Source: Gigaspora rosea
Lineage: Eukaryota; Glomeromycota; Glomeromycetes; Diversisporales; Gigasporaceae
Direction of reading: 5' to 3'
Length of the DNA stretch: 64,000 nt
Assembly (NCBI GenBank): GCA_003550325.1
Contig: QKWP01000664.1
Span: 1-64,000, forward strand
In this document: positions 45,500-57,130 of the stretch, in pieces
How the letters are laid out: each line of letters starts with the position of its first letter
How positions within the stretch are numbered: the stretch's first letter is position 1
Position numbers and translations under genes: made by a program
Notes under the pieces: model-generated
The model's input: the letters and a program-made list of their open reading frames with translations, nothing else
Told to the model about the DNA's origin: nothing
Database searches by the model: none

Positions 45500-46800
45500 G
45501 AATTCTTATATATAAAAGGATAGAGATTACTAATCAACAATCTTTTCTACTTCTATCGCTATGGGTTTTAATTATCACATGGGCACAAAGTTACGACGAA
45601 TGATTTTATTACTAGCGATGTATGACGAACGATTTCAGGACAAAGGGTATAATTGTTTTGAGAACTAACTTCTATTAAATATGACTTCGAAGTTTTAGAA
45701 CTCATACTGAGTTGTTCGATTTGTTCTTCTTGGAGTGAATAAATAGCGGGGGGAAATTAAAATATCTTCACGACACTGATGATGGCAAACCTTGAGAATG
45801 CTGTCTAGAAAAAACCGGCAACTCATTTGCTCTAAAATTCAATTGGGTGGGCCTAGTAGTTAAGCCGTTAAGTTTTTTTCTAACTTAGGTTTGAAAAAAA
45901 AATCTTATTTTTGTTTTAAGCCTTTATAAACCCAGAGTCTTTATTTTAGACGAACCTTTTAATGGTTAAATCCTAAAGACTTTAACAATTTTAACGTGTC
46001 AGTGAAGAATATATTTGAATGATTGATTAGGAACGAAACTTAGAGATAAGTATTTTGATTCGAAGGTTGAAACTCAGTTTATTTCAAGCAACAGAGGCAT
46101 CGCTTTTATATTTCTTATACGCTTATTTAATTACAAGTTTGTTACTGTGAATTTTCTAGTGAAATGACATTAATGCGATTAATAAAATTAATGAAATTAA
46201 TGTCATTAATATTATTAAAGGAATTAATTGGATTAATTTCTTCGGTGTGAACTAAAAAGATGACGATCTGTTATTTACTATTTATGGGGCTTGGTTGAAA
46301 TCTATATACTAATGGCTCGAGTTTTATCATAGGGCCGATGCCCTTTACAATGTACATATGTATAATTTTACCATTTACAGTCAATAAGGTTTATTTATCT
46401 TTAAGTTTATATACTGTACAACTTACATCTGCTTTTCAATTTCAAAATATAGTACCGGTACGTTCTGATAAATGTAGGTGCAGCAAAAGAAAAAAGCTTG
46501 TTAGGCTATATTTAGATTTATTTATTGATGTAGTAACTTTAAGATGAAAATTTTCTTGAAAACAGGTAAAATCTAAAACTATAACATGGCTGGGTCAACA
46601 TTGAAAAAATTTTTTAAGTAATATTAACTGGGCATTTAAGTGTCTTTTTACAAAAAAAAAAATTATAAATACTATGAAATTTAAATTAAAATTTAATTAC
46701 TTGGTCTTCAGATTTAAACTAATATTATAAGAAGAATTTAACTAATGCGTAAGATCTAAACAGTTATCTTTTAAGATAAGTTTTTTTTTAATATTATTTT
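45500..46800. other. Transposon interior, 3' side of the transposase
   Basis: No gene is visible. At about 46160-46240 a short stretch repeats ATTAATG/AATTAAT words. It may contain the transposase 3' UTR. Confidence 0.4.
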
Positions 46801-46814
46801 GTTTTGTATTTTTA

Positions 46815-49064
46815 TTAAGTATCTCTTTGTCTTTCAATAGAATAATTTGTTCCACGCAATTCAAAACCAGGAATAGGGCAATTATTATACATAGCAATTT
46901 TTGCTTTTCTTTTCATTCCTGCACTAATAATTGCTTCCAAATCAGCGGCAGTTATTTGATTTCTATCCTCCTGGTCATGCTTATCCCAAACTTTTCGAAT
47001 TGCACTTACCCAATCTTCAAAAGATACATTGACAATTTCCTCAGGCTCAGGCTCAGGCTTAGGCTCCTCTATCTCTTGAAGAATTGAAACATTAGAAGTT
47101 GGCATAGAATAGAATTTTTGGCATATAGAGAATATATGCTTGCATGCCATTCCACGAAGTTTATAATCTGGACATGTACACTCAAGAAGTGCTGGTTTTA
47201 TGTTAGTATTTTCATGCACATTATCTTTAACATTAACTTCATAATTAATATTATCATTTGCTGATGATTTTACATGATAATACCGTCCACCAGGCATTGC
47301 AAAACTTTCTATATTTAAACCTGCAAGTTCTCGGCATCGTTGCTCTTTTTGTCGGGGTTTCATTCTTCCAATCATCAAATCGACAGCACTGCATTCAAAT
47401 TCTGCATCTGTTAAGGCAGCTTTTAAGGTCCAAATTAGAGTATCAATTCGATGATTTTGCTTGGCACTTAAGTATGTATATTTAAGTTTTTTGTGCCATG
47501 ATTCTATAAAATTTGTTGTATTCATTTCTTGGTGTTCATATAATCTATATGCATCAATCCATTTTTTATAGTTACTAAAATATTCTTTTTTTAAATATTC
47601 AGCCCATGTCGATTCACCAAGATTAACCCACCGAAAAAAGTAACTATTAAGTTTATTTTGAACTTGTAAAGCATCATGAAGTCGCATTATATCATTAAGC
47701 TCATCTAATGCAGCCTTTTGTGCTACTTGCTTCTTTGACCGTTTGTAAATACCATTATCAAAAGCCTCAAAAAAATCATTATCAGCTTTAATTTTATTTT
47801 TATTTTTTTGCCAGGCATTTTTTACATGCCACTGGCAAAGCAAAATTCTTGCATTAGGAAAAACTGTATTAATAGCATTTTGTTGTGCATCATCACAGTC
47901 TGAAAGAAAAGTATGAGGTTCCCAGCTTTTATTTTGATTTTTTATATTTGTAAGCCAGTAAATTAATGTATTACTTGCTTTTTTTTCTGAAATTAAATGT
48001 GCAATAGGGACACCTTGACCACCATTATTATCCCGAATTAACATAGTAAAAAGATAAGTATTATGTGCTGTTGTTCCATGTGTTCCATCCAAACATACAG
48101 TTTGAGCACTCTTATATTTTAATAATTTTCTTTGGAATTCAGTTTGAAACCCGAATAAGTAACCTAATTCTGAGCCCCAGATTAAATTGCTACAGGTATA
48201 GGATCCATCCTCTTGGGATGAAGCAATCCATTCATTAACAGATACATTTTCACTATAACCTTTATCACTATTACCTAAAAAAATAACACCTTTCATCTCA
48301 TCATAAACTATATTATAAACATCTATATAAGAAAGATATGCATCTCTTTTTTGAGTTAAAGGTAAGGAGTTTAAATCATTAATACCACAAACTTTATTAA
48401 CACGTTGGTGAAACATTGATACTATTTGTGCTGGTTTCATGCCATCTTTTGCCCTTTCTCGAATCCATTCTTTTGCCTGTTGTGATAAATGAATATAACG
48501 CAAATCCTCATTGGTTCCAGGAGAATGTCCATTATGAAGTGTATAATGAACAATATGAACTAAGTTATCTTCTTCACCTCTGTGTTTTAATACTCTTAAA
48601 TAGGATTTACATCCTACTTTTTTGGATGGCTTCTGAATTGGTCTAGAATTATTACGACCTGGTAAATGTGTTGTAGTTTGATTTACAAATTTGGTTTTAA
48701 TTCTAGGTTTTCCAGCACAATGGCACAGATAAGTATCATTTAACTCATATTCTTGATTATCTCGTCTAGTGTGCCGAATATAATGAGCACCAGAGATATT
48801 AGGGAGGATATTTTTAATCCAGTCTATATATGTATCTAACTTAAGATGAGTATATACTTTAATGTAATCATTTGGATCATTACTTTCACTTTCATTGATT
48901 ATGTCAATTTGATTAGATTCATAATTAACTTCATTGATATCAATTTGACTAGATTCATAATCAAATTCATCAATTGTATCAATTTGACTGGATTCAAAAT
49001 CAACTTCATCAATTATGTCAATTTGACTAGATTCAGATTTACTAAGCAGGTCCGATATGTTCAT
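46815..49064 (-). CDS. MULE transposase with SWIM zinc finger
   Basis: A single uninterrupted exon of 749 residues starts at the ATG ending at 49064. Residues about 10-61 are four acidic repeats of ~13 residues (SSQIDIIDEVDFE type). A WRKY/FAR1-like zinc-binding segment follows with C114, C116, C152 and nearby histidines. The MULE catalytic core contains Asp326 (CLDGTHG), Asp389 (LSDCDDAQ), the C-x-W-H motif at 410-413 (CQWH) and Glu521 (NFIESWHK), the expected DDE triad. A SWIM finger (C629-x-C631...C641-x-H643, CTCPDY..CKH) lies near the C-terminus, followed by a proline/glutamate repeat and a conserved tail. All catalytic and zinc ligands are present, so the protein could be active. It would bind the terminal repeats and cut and paste the element. 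Confidence 0.95.
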   Translation of the reverse strand: MNISDLLSKSESSQIDIIDEVDFESSQIDTIDEFDYESSQIDINEVNYESNQIDIINESESNDPNDYIKVYTHLKLDTYIDWIKNILPNISGAHYIRHTRRDNQEYELNDTYLCHCAGKPRIKTKFVNQTTTHLPGRNNSRPIQKPSKKVGCKSYLRVLKHRGEEDNLVHIVHYTLHNGHSPGTNEDLRYIHLSQQAKEWIRERAKDGMKPAQIVSMFHQRVNKVCGINDLNSLPLTQKRDAYLSYIDVYNIVYDEMKGVIFLGNSDKGYSENVSVNEWIASSQEDGSYTCSNLIWGSELGYLFGFQTEFQRKLLKYKSAQTVCLDGTHGTTAHNTYLFTMLIRDNNGGQGVPIAHLISEKKASNTLIYWLTNIKNQNKSWEPHTFLSDCDDAQQNAINTVFPNARILLCQWHVKNAWQKNKNKIKADNDFFEAFDNGIYKRSKKQVAQKAALDELNDIMRLHDALQVQNKLNSYFFRWVNLGESTWAEYLKKEYFSNYKKWIDAYRLYEHQEMNTTNFIESWHKKLKYTYLSAKQNHRIDTLIWTLKAALTDAEFECSAVDLMIGRMKPRQKEQRCRELAGLNIESFAMPGGRYYHVKSSANDNINYEVNVKDNVHENTNIKPALLECTCPDYKLRGMACKHIFSICQKFYSMPTSNVSILQEIEEPKPEPEPEEIVNVSFEDWVSAIRKVWDKHDQEDRNQITAADLEAIISAGMKRKAKIAMYNNCPIPGFELRGTNYSIERQRDT

Positions 49065-49079
49065 TTTTTTTTGTAAAAG

Positions 49080-50120
49080 GTAAATTTTTATTTTAATATA
49101 TGAGGACTTTAAATAATAATAAGTATCAGAGAATTTTTCAAGCTAACAGCTAATGTTAATAGGATAATATAATGCTAAAACTGGTTCTTTTATATTTTTA
49201 AATATAGAAGGTCTTTGCAATTTTTTTTTTAATATCGATACTGGTATGCAACAAATAATTTTTAGAATTTTTAGATACTTAGTAAAAAACATTTCCATTT
49301 TTTTTTTAATATCTTGGCATTGGAGTGCAATGAATAATTTTTAATACTAGTAAAAAAAAGCCTTCACTTTTTACAAAAAAAAAGAAAGAAATCCTAATAT
49401 CAGCATGTAGTAATTTTATCTTACTATTTAATTATTTTATTATTTATTTTTTCTTTAATCTCACGAATTCGCAAGCATTAGAGGAACAATTTTATTGCAT
49501 GTATTCAGAATTGAATCAATTACTATGTGCTTTGAACGAATCTGAAACAGGAGTATGAAATCTGAAAATACAATTTTGAGATTTTGCCAATTATGCGATT
49601 TGACTGAAATTATGTATGTGCAATTAAGGATAATTTATTTTTTACAAATAAATTGTTTTTATTATGCATACTAAATTAGTGGATTTATTACAATTGGAAT
49701 ATATTTCTATAGCACTATTTAACTGCATATCAATTTTCATAAAAATACGTTATGTATAGCAAAGTCTTCGTGAATGAAAAAATTTTTGTACGTTTAGAAA
49801 GTATTTACAGATCAAATGCATTAAGCTGACAATTTGATAATACATCTGTATGCAATTAATTAAATAAATTATTAATGTTGTGAATAATGCTGAAACTGGA
49901 TGAAATTTGGGGTCTCAAATTGAAACTATACGTCCTGCTGAAATCTACATATACCGGTACTCATTAAATATCAAATCTACCTCCAAACACATCCTAATCC
50001 TATAAAGGCTAAGGAAAACACCCCAAAAAAATTTTAAAATTTCATGTTAAAATAGATCAAAGTTTCAGTATCATCCAGTTTAGCATCATACCCAACATTA
50101 AATAAATATTTATATATTAT
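49080..50120. other. Transposon interior, 5' side of the transposase
   Basis: There is no gene. About 49690-49880 weakly resembles the subterminal sequence at 50150-50270 (GCATATCAATT, TCTTCGTGAATGA words), suggesting an internal duplication of the subterminal region. The transposase promoter should lie near 49070-49300. Confidence 0.4.
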
Positions 50121-50497
50121 ATTTGAATGAGTGGAATTCAGTATACAATTGGCGCTATTTAAATGCACAATTTTATTTATGGTAAAACTTTGCTTAATTC
50201 TATTAAATCTTCGTGAACAATGAATTTTATGCATTTAGATAGCATTCACAAATCGAATACAGTAAATATTATTTAAAAAATTCGATAGTTGTAGATTAAA
50301 ATGTAAGCTATGATAATAGTCGTCATTATAAATGTATTTTATTCAAAATAAAATGCGTCACAAATGAGAAATAAAGGTATACGTGGATGAATTAGCAAAC
50401 TGAAAATAAAAATTGAGTAAAATTTTATTCCAGGTAAAATGGTATTATTCTATAAAAGACACATTACAACTTTGCTGACCACTTATATTTTCTGTCC

Positions 50498-51404
50498 GCA
50501 GACCTATGATCATAAAATTTATCTGTAAGTTGTAATACTGCACAAGATACAGATTAAAATTATTTCTAACCACTTTAGACGCTATCACTATCTATATATA
50601 ACAACCTTTTAAACTTACGACTTGTATTCAATATCTTTTTTTCTAATTATCTTCACCTGGATTAAATTCGACCCAACCAATTTTAATCGAATTTGGTCAG
50701 ATGTGTGTTGAGAAAACTTCGTTCAAAGTTTAGAATCTGTTGGTAAATTAAGTGCTTTTGAATTTTTTAAAGCTTTGGACGAAGTTTTCTCAATAACCAC
50801 CTGATCAAATTCGATGAAATATTTTATTTTAATGCGACATATTTGTAGAATAAAAATAAAAAAATTTCATCGATTTTGGTCAGGTGGTTATCGAGAAAAC
50901 TTCGTTCAAAGTTTAGGTGCTCCTAAATTTTTTTAAAACTTTGAGCGAAGTTTTCTCGATAACAACCTGACCAAATTCGATAAAATTTTCTTTTTAATGC
51001 TATGAATATCTAGAATTAAAAAAAAAGAAAATTTATAAAATTTGGTCAGGTGGCTATCGAGAAAACTTCGCTCAAAGTTTAAAAAAATTTAGAAGCACTT
51101 AATTTACTGATAGACGGGCAGGTTCTCTCTAAACTTTGAGCGAAGTTTTCTTGATAACCACTTGAGCAAATTTGATGAAAATTATTTTATTTAATTATAC
51201 GAATGTGTAGTATTAAAATAAAAAAAAATCATTTAACCTGGTCAGGTAGTTATCAAGAAATCAAAGAAACCTTCGCCCAAACACTTAAAAATTGATTATT
51301 ATATATGATTACCCGTGATGAATTTTGATTGGTCAAGATGTTTAGATCGTCAGACAACAGCATGGATCTTCATCTAACATCTTGCTGGGTAAATAGATGT
51401 ACGC
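50498..51404. repeat. Right terminal inverted repeat with palindromic modules
   Basis: It mirrors the left arm: TCCGCAGACCTATGATCATA marks the inner edge, and palindromes lie at about 50689-50820, 50868-50990 and 51030-51178. A half module lies at about 51238-51290, ahead of the outer ~115 bp. Spacing between modules is shorter than in the left arm, and one module has lost its centre. Confidence 0.85.
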
Positions 51405-51414
51405 AGCAATATAA
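51405..51414. repeat. Target-site duplication, right copy (AGCAATATAA)
   Basis: It is identical to 44405-44414 and abuts the right end of the Mutator-like element. Confidence 0.95.
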
Positions 51415-54049
51415 TGCATTGGTTTATGAATAAATTGACGAACTTCAAAAATAAAATGAAAAAATCCAAGAAAAATAGTTACTATTAAAAGAATTACTTG
51501 ATTATTCCAAGAAATTTCACTTTTTGAAATTGTTGAAACTATTAAAAAACAGCACATAAAAATTGAATATATTATCTAAATTAAAACATAATATTTTTTT
51601 CCATAAGTATTCCATTTAAAATTAATAAGAGCTTTAATATTCCACCATTTATAATAATCAGAAATATCCAGTGAGGTAAAGGAATTATCATGTAAATAAA
51701 ATAATTCATAATAAGAATAATTTTGAGAATATGTAGCAAAATTTAATAAAGGAAATATTAATTTTATAGTTTTTTGATGATGGATAGTAAAATAAGATAA
51801 ATAAAATAAATAAGGAGATTTCAAAATTTTATAAATTTTAGGATAGTGTTCTTCTAAAAGGTTCCAATTTTCAGAGATCCAAAAAAGCAAGTAATCAAAA
51901 AATGAAGTACTAGATAAATATGAATGAACATAAACTCCATAATATTGAAGATGAGATAACAAAGAATCATTATTTATATCTTTAAAATAAATATCATTTA
52001 CTATAAGTAGATTAATTTTCAATAAAAATTTTTCAGTAGCTCTTAAATTTTTGTTATATTTTTCTAATTCTACAAGCGCAAAAGCAATTTGATTTATAAA
52101 TAACAAAAAGTTATTAATATCACCACTTTCAAACATTGACATACTATATTTATACAAATATAGAAGTATTTGATTAAAGTCATAATTTCTGTTCACTTTG
52201 TTCACTTGAACTGCTTGTTGAATTATTTGTTTTCCATATAATTTTAGTGCCAATTCATTATATTCCACATAGAATATAATTTCATTAAAATTTGGTGCTG
52301 GTAAAATTCCAATATCAAGATCTAGTTTGTTTTTAAAAGAAATGAGGTGTTTAATTATAGATTGTTGAGTTTTTTGAGTTGATATTTTTTGTATATTTTC
52401 TTTCCAAAAATACATATGTTCAATTGAACTTTTTTCAGAATTTACTGAGAAGATTCGTATTCCAGAAGAAGAAACAAATATTATATCATCATTTTCAAGC
52501 ACCTTAATTTCTAATATATAACCATCAGCATATCAAATAAACTAAACTGTGTTCTATCAGTTTCCTTCAAATTCGATTTAATACGGGCTTTTAAATATGT
52601 ATAACTCTGAACGCATTGATATTTAGTCATAACAATCCAAGTATATGCCTCTCCAGGATATTCTTTATCTGCATCTGAGTAACTTTGAGTTAAAATTTGA
52701 TTTGATTTATATCTATCCAAAGTATACTGAATAAATTGCTTAATTTCTTTTGTATTGAAAAAACTACTACCTACATAGCGCTCTTTACTTTGTAAATGAT
52801 TTTTCCAGTTTTCATTTTGAGATAATCTTTTAATTGACAATTCATTTTTATCAATTTTAATAATACAATCATTAATAAATTTATAATTTTGGCTTAAAAT
52901 ATCGTGTAAGACATTAGTATCTGGTGACTCATCAAGTGTATAAGTAAGAGGATTTAATATATAAGTGACAGAATTCTTTGTTGTTCTATTCTGAAAAGAT
53001 ATGATCAAACGCTCTTTCTCTCTTGAACAAATAAAATAAAACTTACGAATATCAAAAGCTATGTTATTATTATGAGCATAAAATGTTTCTGAAAATGTTT
53101 CTGAATTGTTAAATAAAATTAATAATCAATTTGTTTATATTTATAGAAACTTTGTATATAATACCTACTATTTGCTATCTCTATGCCAGATTTTGTTGAA
53201 TAAACATAAACTCCTATATTATCACTCTCTGTACGAACAACTATTGCTAACAATGTGTTATCACTGTTCATTTCAAGCCAGCTATCGTAGTGTGTACGCA
53301 AATTCAAATTTAGTATATATTGCAATTCAAACTTCCGAGTTATTAAATTCCATTGTGTGATTACATGAGGTGTATCAAAATACATAAACAACGTTCCATT
53401 TTTATTAATTTTGCATTTATAATATTTATTATAATAATTTTTTTCAAGTTCAATGCTATTTTTACATGTCCATTGATTTTGCCATTAAATTTTGACTTTG
53501 AAAAGATATAAACCCGATAAACTGGGTCTGTTATGGCAATTGCAAGATCTCCATTCTCAAGAAAAGTAATATCATCATGATAGTTATGTAGTTTATTATC
53601 TTTTAAACCTTGCACATTCAATATTTGTCTTGATTTAGTTATGATATCAATAATTGCAAAATCATTATGTCCTGTTAGAATAAAGTTCAAATAATGTTAA
53701 ATTTGGTTAAAATAAATTACAAATAAGATCGAAATATTAACGAATTTAACTAACTAAAATATAGTATTATAAATTGTTTACAATCTGAGGCTCTTCCTAA
53801 ACCAATGCTTCCAAGGTAATCAAGCTTTAACAAAGATTTGAGGTCATCTGTATTTAATGAATTGATAGGTTCGATTGAGAGATCATTTGTGAGATCATTT
53901 GTGATGGACCATCCAACAATTGATTGATCATCATAGCTCCAAGTCACAATATATTGCATATTTGGTGAAAAAACATATTGACTGATTTTCTCGCCTCTAT
54001 GCGGAGTATCCTCTTCAACTGTCAATTTCACAGGTTCTGATGAACTCAT
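51405..54049 (-). pseudogene. WD40-like/ion-transport channel gene, N-terminal half
   Basis: It starts at ATG 54049 (MSSSEPVKLTVEEDTPHRGE). A WD40-like N-terminal region follows (ISQYVFSPNMQYIVTWSYDD, YVYSTKSGIEI and similar) in three exons to about 53170, then a long exon (about 53090-51405) with LIISFQNRTTKNSVTY and a helical regulatory region. The first membrane segments come last (IIYSIF, CCFLIVSTISKSEISW, VILLIVTIFLGFFHFIFEV). Damage: a one-base frameshift near 53475, another near 52521-52535, a TAG stop at 51576-51578 directly before the first membrane helix, then the transposon insertion. Because of these lesions the gene is probably dead even apart from the insertion. The C-terminal half continues at 44414. 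Homologues in these fungi are fused WD40-like/channel proteins, probably cation channels of the plasma or internal membranes. Confidence 0.85.
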
Positions 54050-55420
54050 TTTAGGTACTTAAGAATTATCAATATGAACGTTAATTCTTTTAAAAACAAG
54101 AGTTTAAAATGAAAATTTCAGGTTGTTGTGATTTTAAATTTATCAATCAATATTTAGAAACTTTTAGGGCATCATTTAAAAACAAATATTTATCTAGTAA
54201 ATATGTTGAAATAATGCATCGAATGACAAAATGTATCTAGAAATCAAATAATAAACTTGATAAATTTATTTAATTGGCTTAGCAACATAAAATACGTATT
54301 AGCGAAAAGCCCGTGGCTTTGCCACTACGTATATATAATATTACAGAATATTTAATGAGGAACATACAGTAATCACTGGATTTTTCTTTATACCATCTAT
54401 TGTTTAGTTTTAAATATTTATTCTTTTTTCAATTTGCTATTCATTCGTTTATGCTAATATTTATTATTTATGCTGGATCTCAGTCTCCTTATTTCATACA
54501 TGTTTCAAAATAATCACAGGTAGTATTGATATTTTAATCTGATTTTCATTATGATCCGCGACAATTATTAATTGGCACGTCATTCGTGAATTAAGAAATG
54601 ACATAAAAAAAGTTGTTTTTATTTATTTAAATACATAATGATAGTAATAATAAATAAAAATTGCAAAAAGCGAAAAATAAAACAAAGAAAAAAAAAAGAA
54701 TTATTACATGCCTATCTAACTGCTAAATACAGCCTAAGCTTGCATAATCAAACGAATATATTCAACCATTCACATACATTTTATTTTAGCAATGTAATTA
54801 GGAATTTTTGTATTCACCATAAATAGGGGATGTATTATAGTCTCAAAAATAACCGTTAAGACTTAGTTCAGATAAAAGTTTTGGTTGAATATTGTTATGG
54901 TCAAATACGATTTTGGTTAAATATAGTTCAAGTTCAAATTTCTGGTTAAAACAGTAAAAGGCAGCTCAATACTAATAAATCTGATTTGTAATATTATTTA
55001 CAGGAGATTTCAAAGTTAAAAAAAAAAGTGACGTATTTGAAGTCAATATGAATTTGAAAAATCTTCAAAATTTTGAAATCGGAAAGTAGAGATGGGAGTA
55101 TAAAAAAAAGCTTTCGTCAAAATTTTCAAAGCATTTTATTTCCTTCTAAAATATTCGGTTATTATTAAATTGCCGATAATTCAATAATGCGACAGTCATG
55201 TTTATTGAAAGTCCAAAAAATCGAGATAAGAGATATTATTGGATAGAAAAGCAGCAGTTGGTGCACCAGTTGCCGTTGGGGTACTTATAAAAAAAAATAT
55301 ATGGAAACGGGAAAGTTGGCTAATATTATAACAGGTGTGTTCAAAGCCTAACGTAACGCTAATTGAAATAAGATCGGATTTGTGCATTATTTCAAAATAA
55401 ATACGTCTCCAATTTCAACG
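54050..55420. other. Upstream flank of the channel gene
   Basis: It contains a small hairpin-like word, AAGCCCGTGGCTTTGCCAC, at about 54309 and otherwise AT-rich DNA. No promoter motif can be assigned with confidence. Confidence 0.35.
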
Positions 55421-55424
55421 TATA

Positions 55425-56150
55425 TTAGGGGGTTTCATAATTAAAAAAAGGAAGATAAACGAATGAAAGAAAAAGTGAATTAAATCTGTGACGTATTTAT
55501 TTCCTATTTATTTTATTTGTAAGCTTATTTATATAATAAATTCTTTTATGATTGTACATTTTAAAAAAAGTTTCTTATTATATCTCCGGATAATTCGTAT
55601 TTCTTTTTCTGATTTCAAAATTTCAAAACAGATATAGGACTTTTCGAATTCCTATTCATTTTCAAAATAAGTTAACTCTGAAACACCCTAATGATTTTAT
55701 TATTAATTAATTTAAAAGTTGATTACAGTAAGCATTTCATAGCTTGGGGTTTCAAAATTAAAACTAGAGAATCTTATTTTATTTTTCTGATTATAATTCA
55801 ACATAGTAGGGAGTTTCAGTGTTAACTTATTATGAAAATAAGTAGAGTTCGAAATCATATTTCTGTTTTGAAATTTCGAAATCAGAAAATGAAATGGGAG
55901 TTATCCGGAGATAAAATAAGCATATTTTTTTTGAAAGAAAATTTACGATTATTATATATAAATAAGCTTACAAATTAAAATGAATAGGATTCATGGTTTG
56001 AAATAAATATTCATTAATTTAATTCGAAATCAGAAACCTGAACCTTATGTTTGAAACCTCCTAGTGCGTGAAAAACGTTATTTAAAAAAATCCTACTCAT
56101 TTTAGAAATGTGCCACTTATTTGATACTTTTGAAACCCCAAGCGATAGTA
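55425..56150. repeat. Fold-back element, ~0.7 kb
   Basis: Arms at about 55508-55705 and 55805-55990 are inverted copies sharing TTTGTAAGCTTATTTATAT, TATCTCCGGATAA, CTGATTTCRAAATTTCAAAA and TAAGTTAACNCTGAAACNCC words. Outer GGTTTCA/TGAAACC words at about 55432 and 56058, and CTTGGGGTTTCAAAA (about 55740) against TTTTGAAACCCCAAG (about 56125), indicate several overlapping inverted units. There is no coding capacity. Confidence 0.6.
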
Positions 56151-57128
56151 ATATTAAAAATAAATGTGATATTTTAAATATACACGTGTAAATGATTTTG
56201 ATTGTATTTTTTTTTTTAAACAAAATTTTACATAAAATCGTACAGCCCATTAGTTCAAATAGTTCTAAGAACTCCAGTCTAGTCCGCAAATTAACAGTTA
56301 AAATGTATAAATGGTCTTTTATTAACCAGACCGAACTAGAATGGATTATAACATCCCTACATGTAAAACACCCACATTTTCCTGAATATAATGACTTTTT
56401 TTGCAAGAATATAAATTAATGCTTTCAACTCATTTTTTGGTTTCTTGATGTACTGCATATTATTTCTTAAAAATTATATAGCGTTTCTAGATTAAATTCT
56501 ATCTAACTTGCTTGAATATGTGCAGTTCTTCTGTCATACCAATACAAAGAATTTTGAAAGTATTAAACACTTACTATTTGAACATTGGATTATGCTAAAT
56601 GTCTGGGTTTTTTAAATTTAATGTATTCAGGCACTTGTCATAGAGATTTCTATCATTAATCTTTGCTTATTTTTCCTTTTATTGAATTAATAATTCAGTA
56701 ATGATAACGCCCTTAATTAAATTACGATAAGGAGAAAATAGTCTAATTTCGAATTTATGAAATAATTTGTGACACATACCAAGAACTTGAAGAAAAACTA
56801 TATATAATATTGGTATGTCCCATAGTAGTGATATCAAGTGCAGTACTAGATTGAAATATAGAAGGGATTAATGCAGGACAATTACAATATTTGGTAAAGA
56901 TGGAATGTGAATATGGCTTCTGTGTGCAATAGAGTAGACAAGATCTAAATAAAACATTTGATTAATTGACTTGTAAGAATTAATCCTGCCAAAAAATTTT
57001 GTAGCATGGCTAGTAGGTATAAAAATAGTGCATCTATTCATAATAATATTTTAATTAAGATGCCAATTATTGCATGGGGATGTAGTAATAGATGCTAATA
57101 GATATAAACTTGTAAAATTGTTTGTTAA
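56151..57128. other. Gene-free region
   Basis: An overlapping pair of small frames on opposite strands (56014-56419) has no recognisable homology and I do not call it a gene. Confidence 0.35.
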
Positions 57129-57130
57129 TA

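Larger units (their letters stand above)
44415..51404 (-). mobile_element. Mutator-like DNA transposon (MULE), 6,990 bp, apparently complete
   Basis: The element starts and ends with GCGTACATCTATTTACCC in inverted orientation and is bracketed by a perfect 10-bp duplication. The terminal inverted repeats are about 0.9 kb with good overall similarity, and weaker similarity continues inward to about 45490 and 50120. One intact minus-strand transposase gene (46815-49064) lies in the middle. The rest of the interior (45500-46800 and 49080-50100) shows no gene. Excising the element with one copy of the duplication rejoins the channel reading frame as HYIASPWNW. A 9-11-bp duplication and long terminal repeats are typical of Mutator elements. 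Its structure suggests an autonomous element. Confidence 0.95.

Noticed and set aside
46827..49076. Several plus-strand open frames over the MULE transposase
   Set aside because: They are antisense shadows of the intact minus-strand transposase.
56014..56419. Overlapping frames of 130 and 75 codons on opposite strands
   Set aside because: Mutual shadows next to the fold-back, AT-biased, with no recognisable family.
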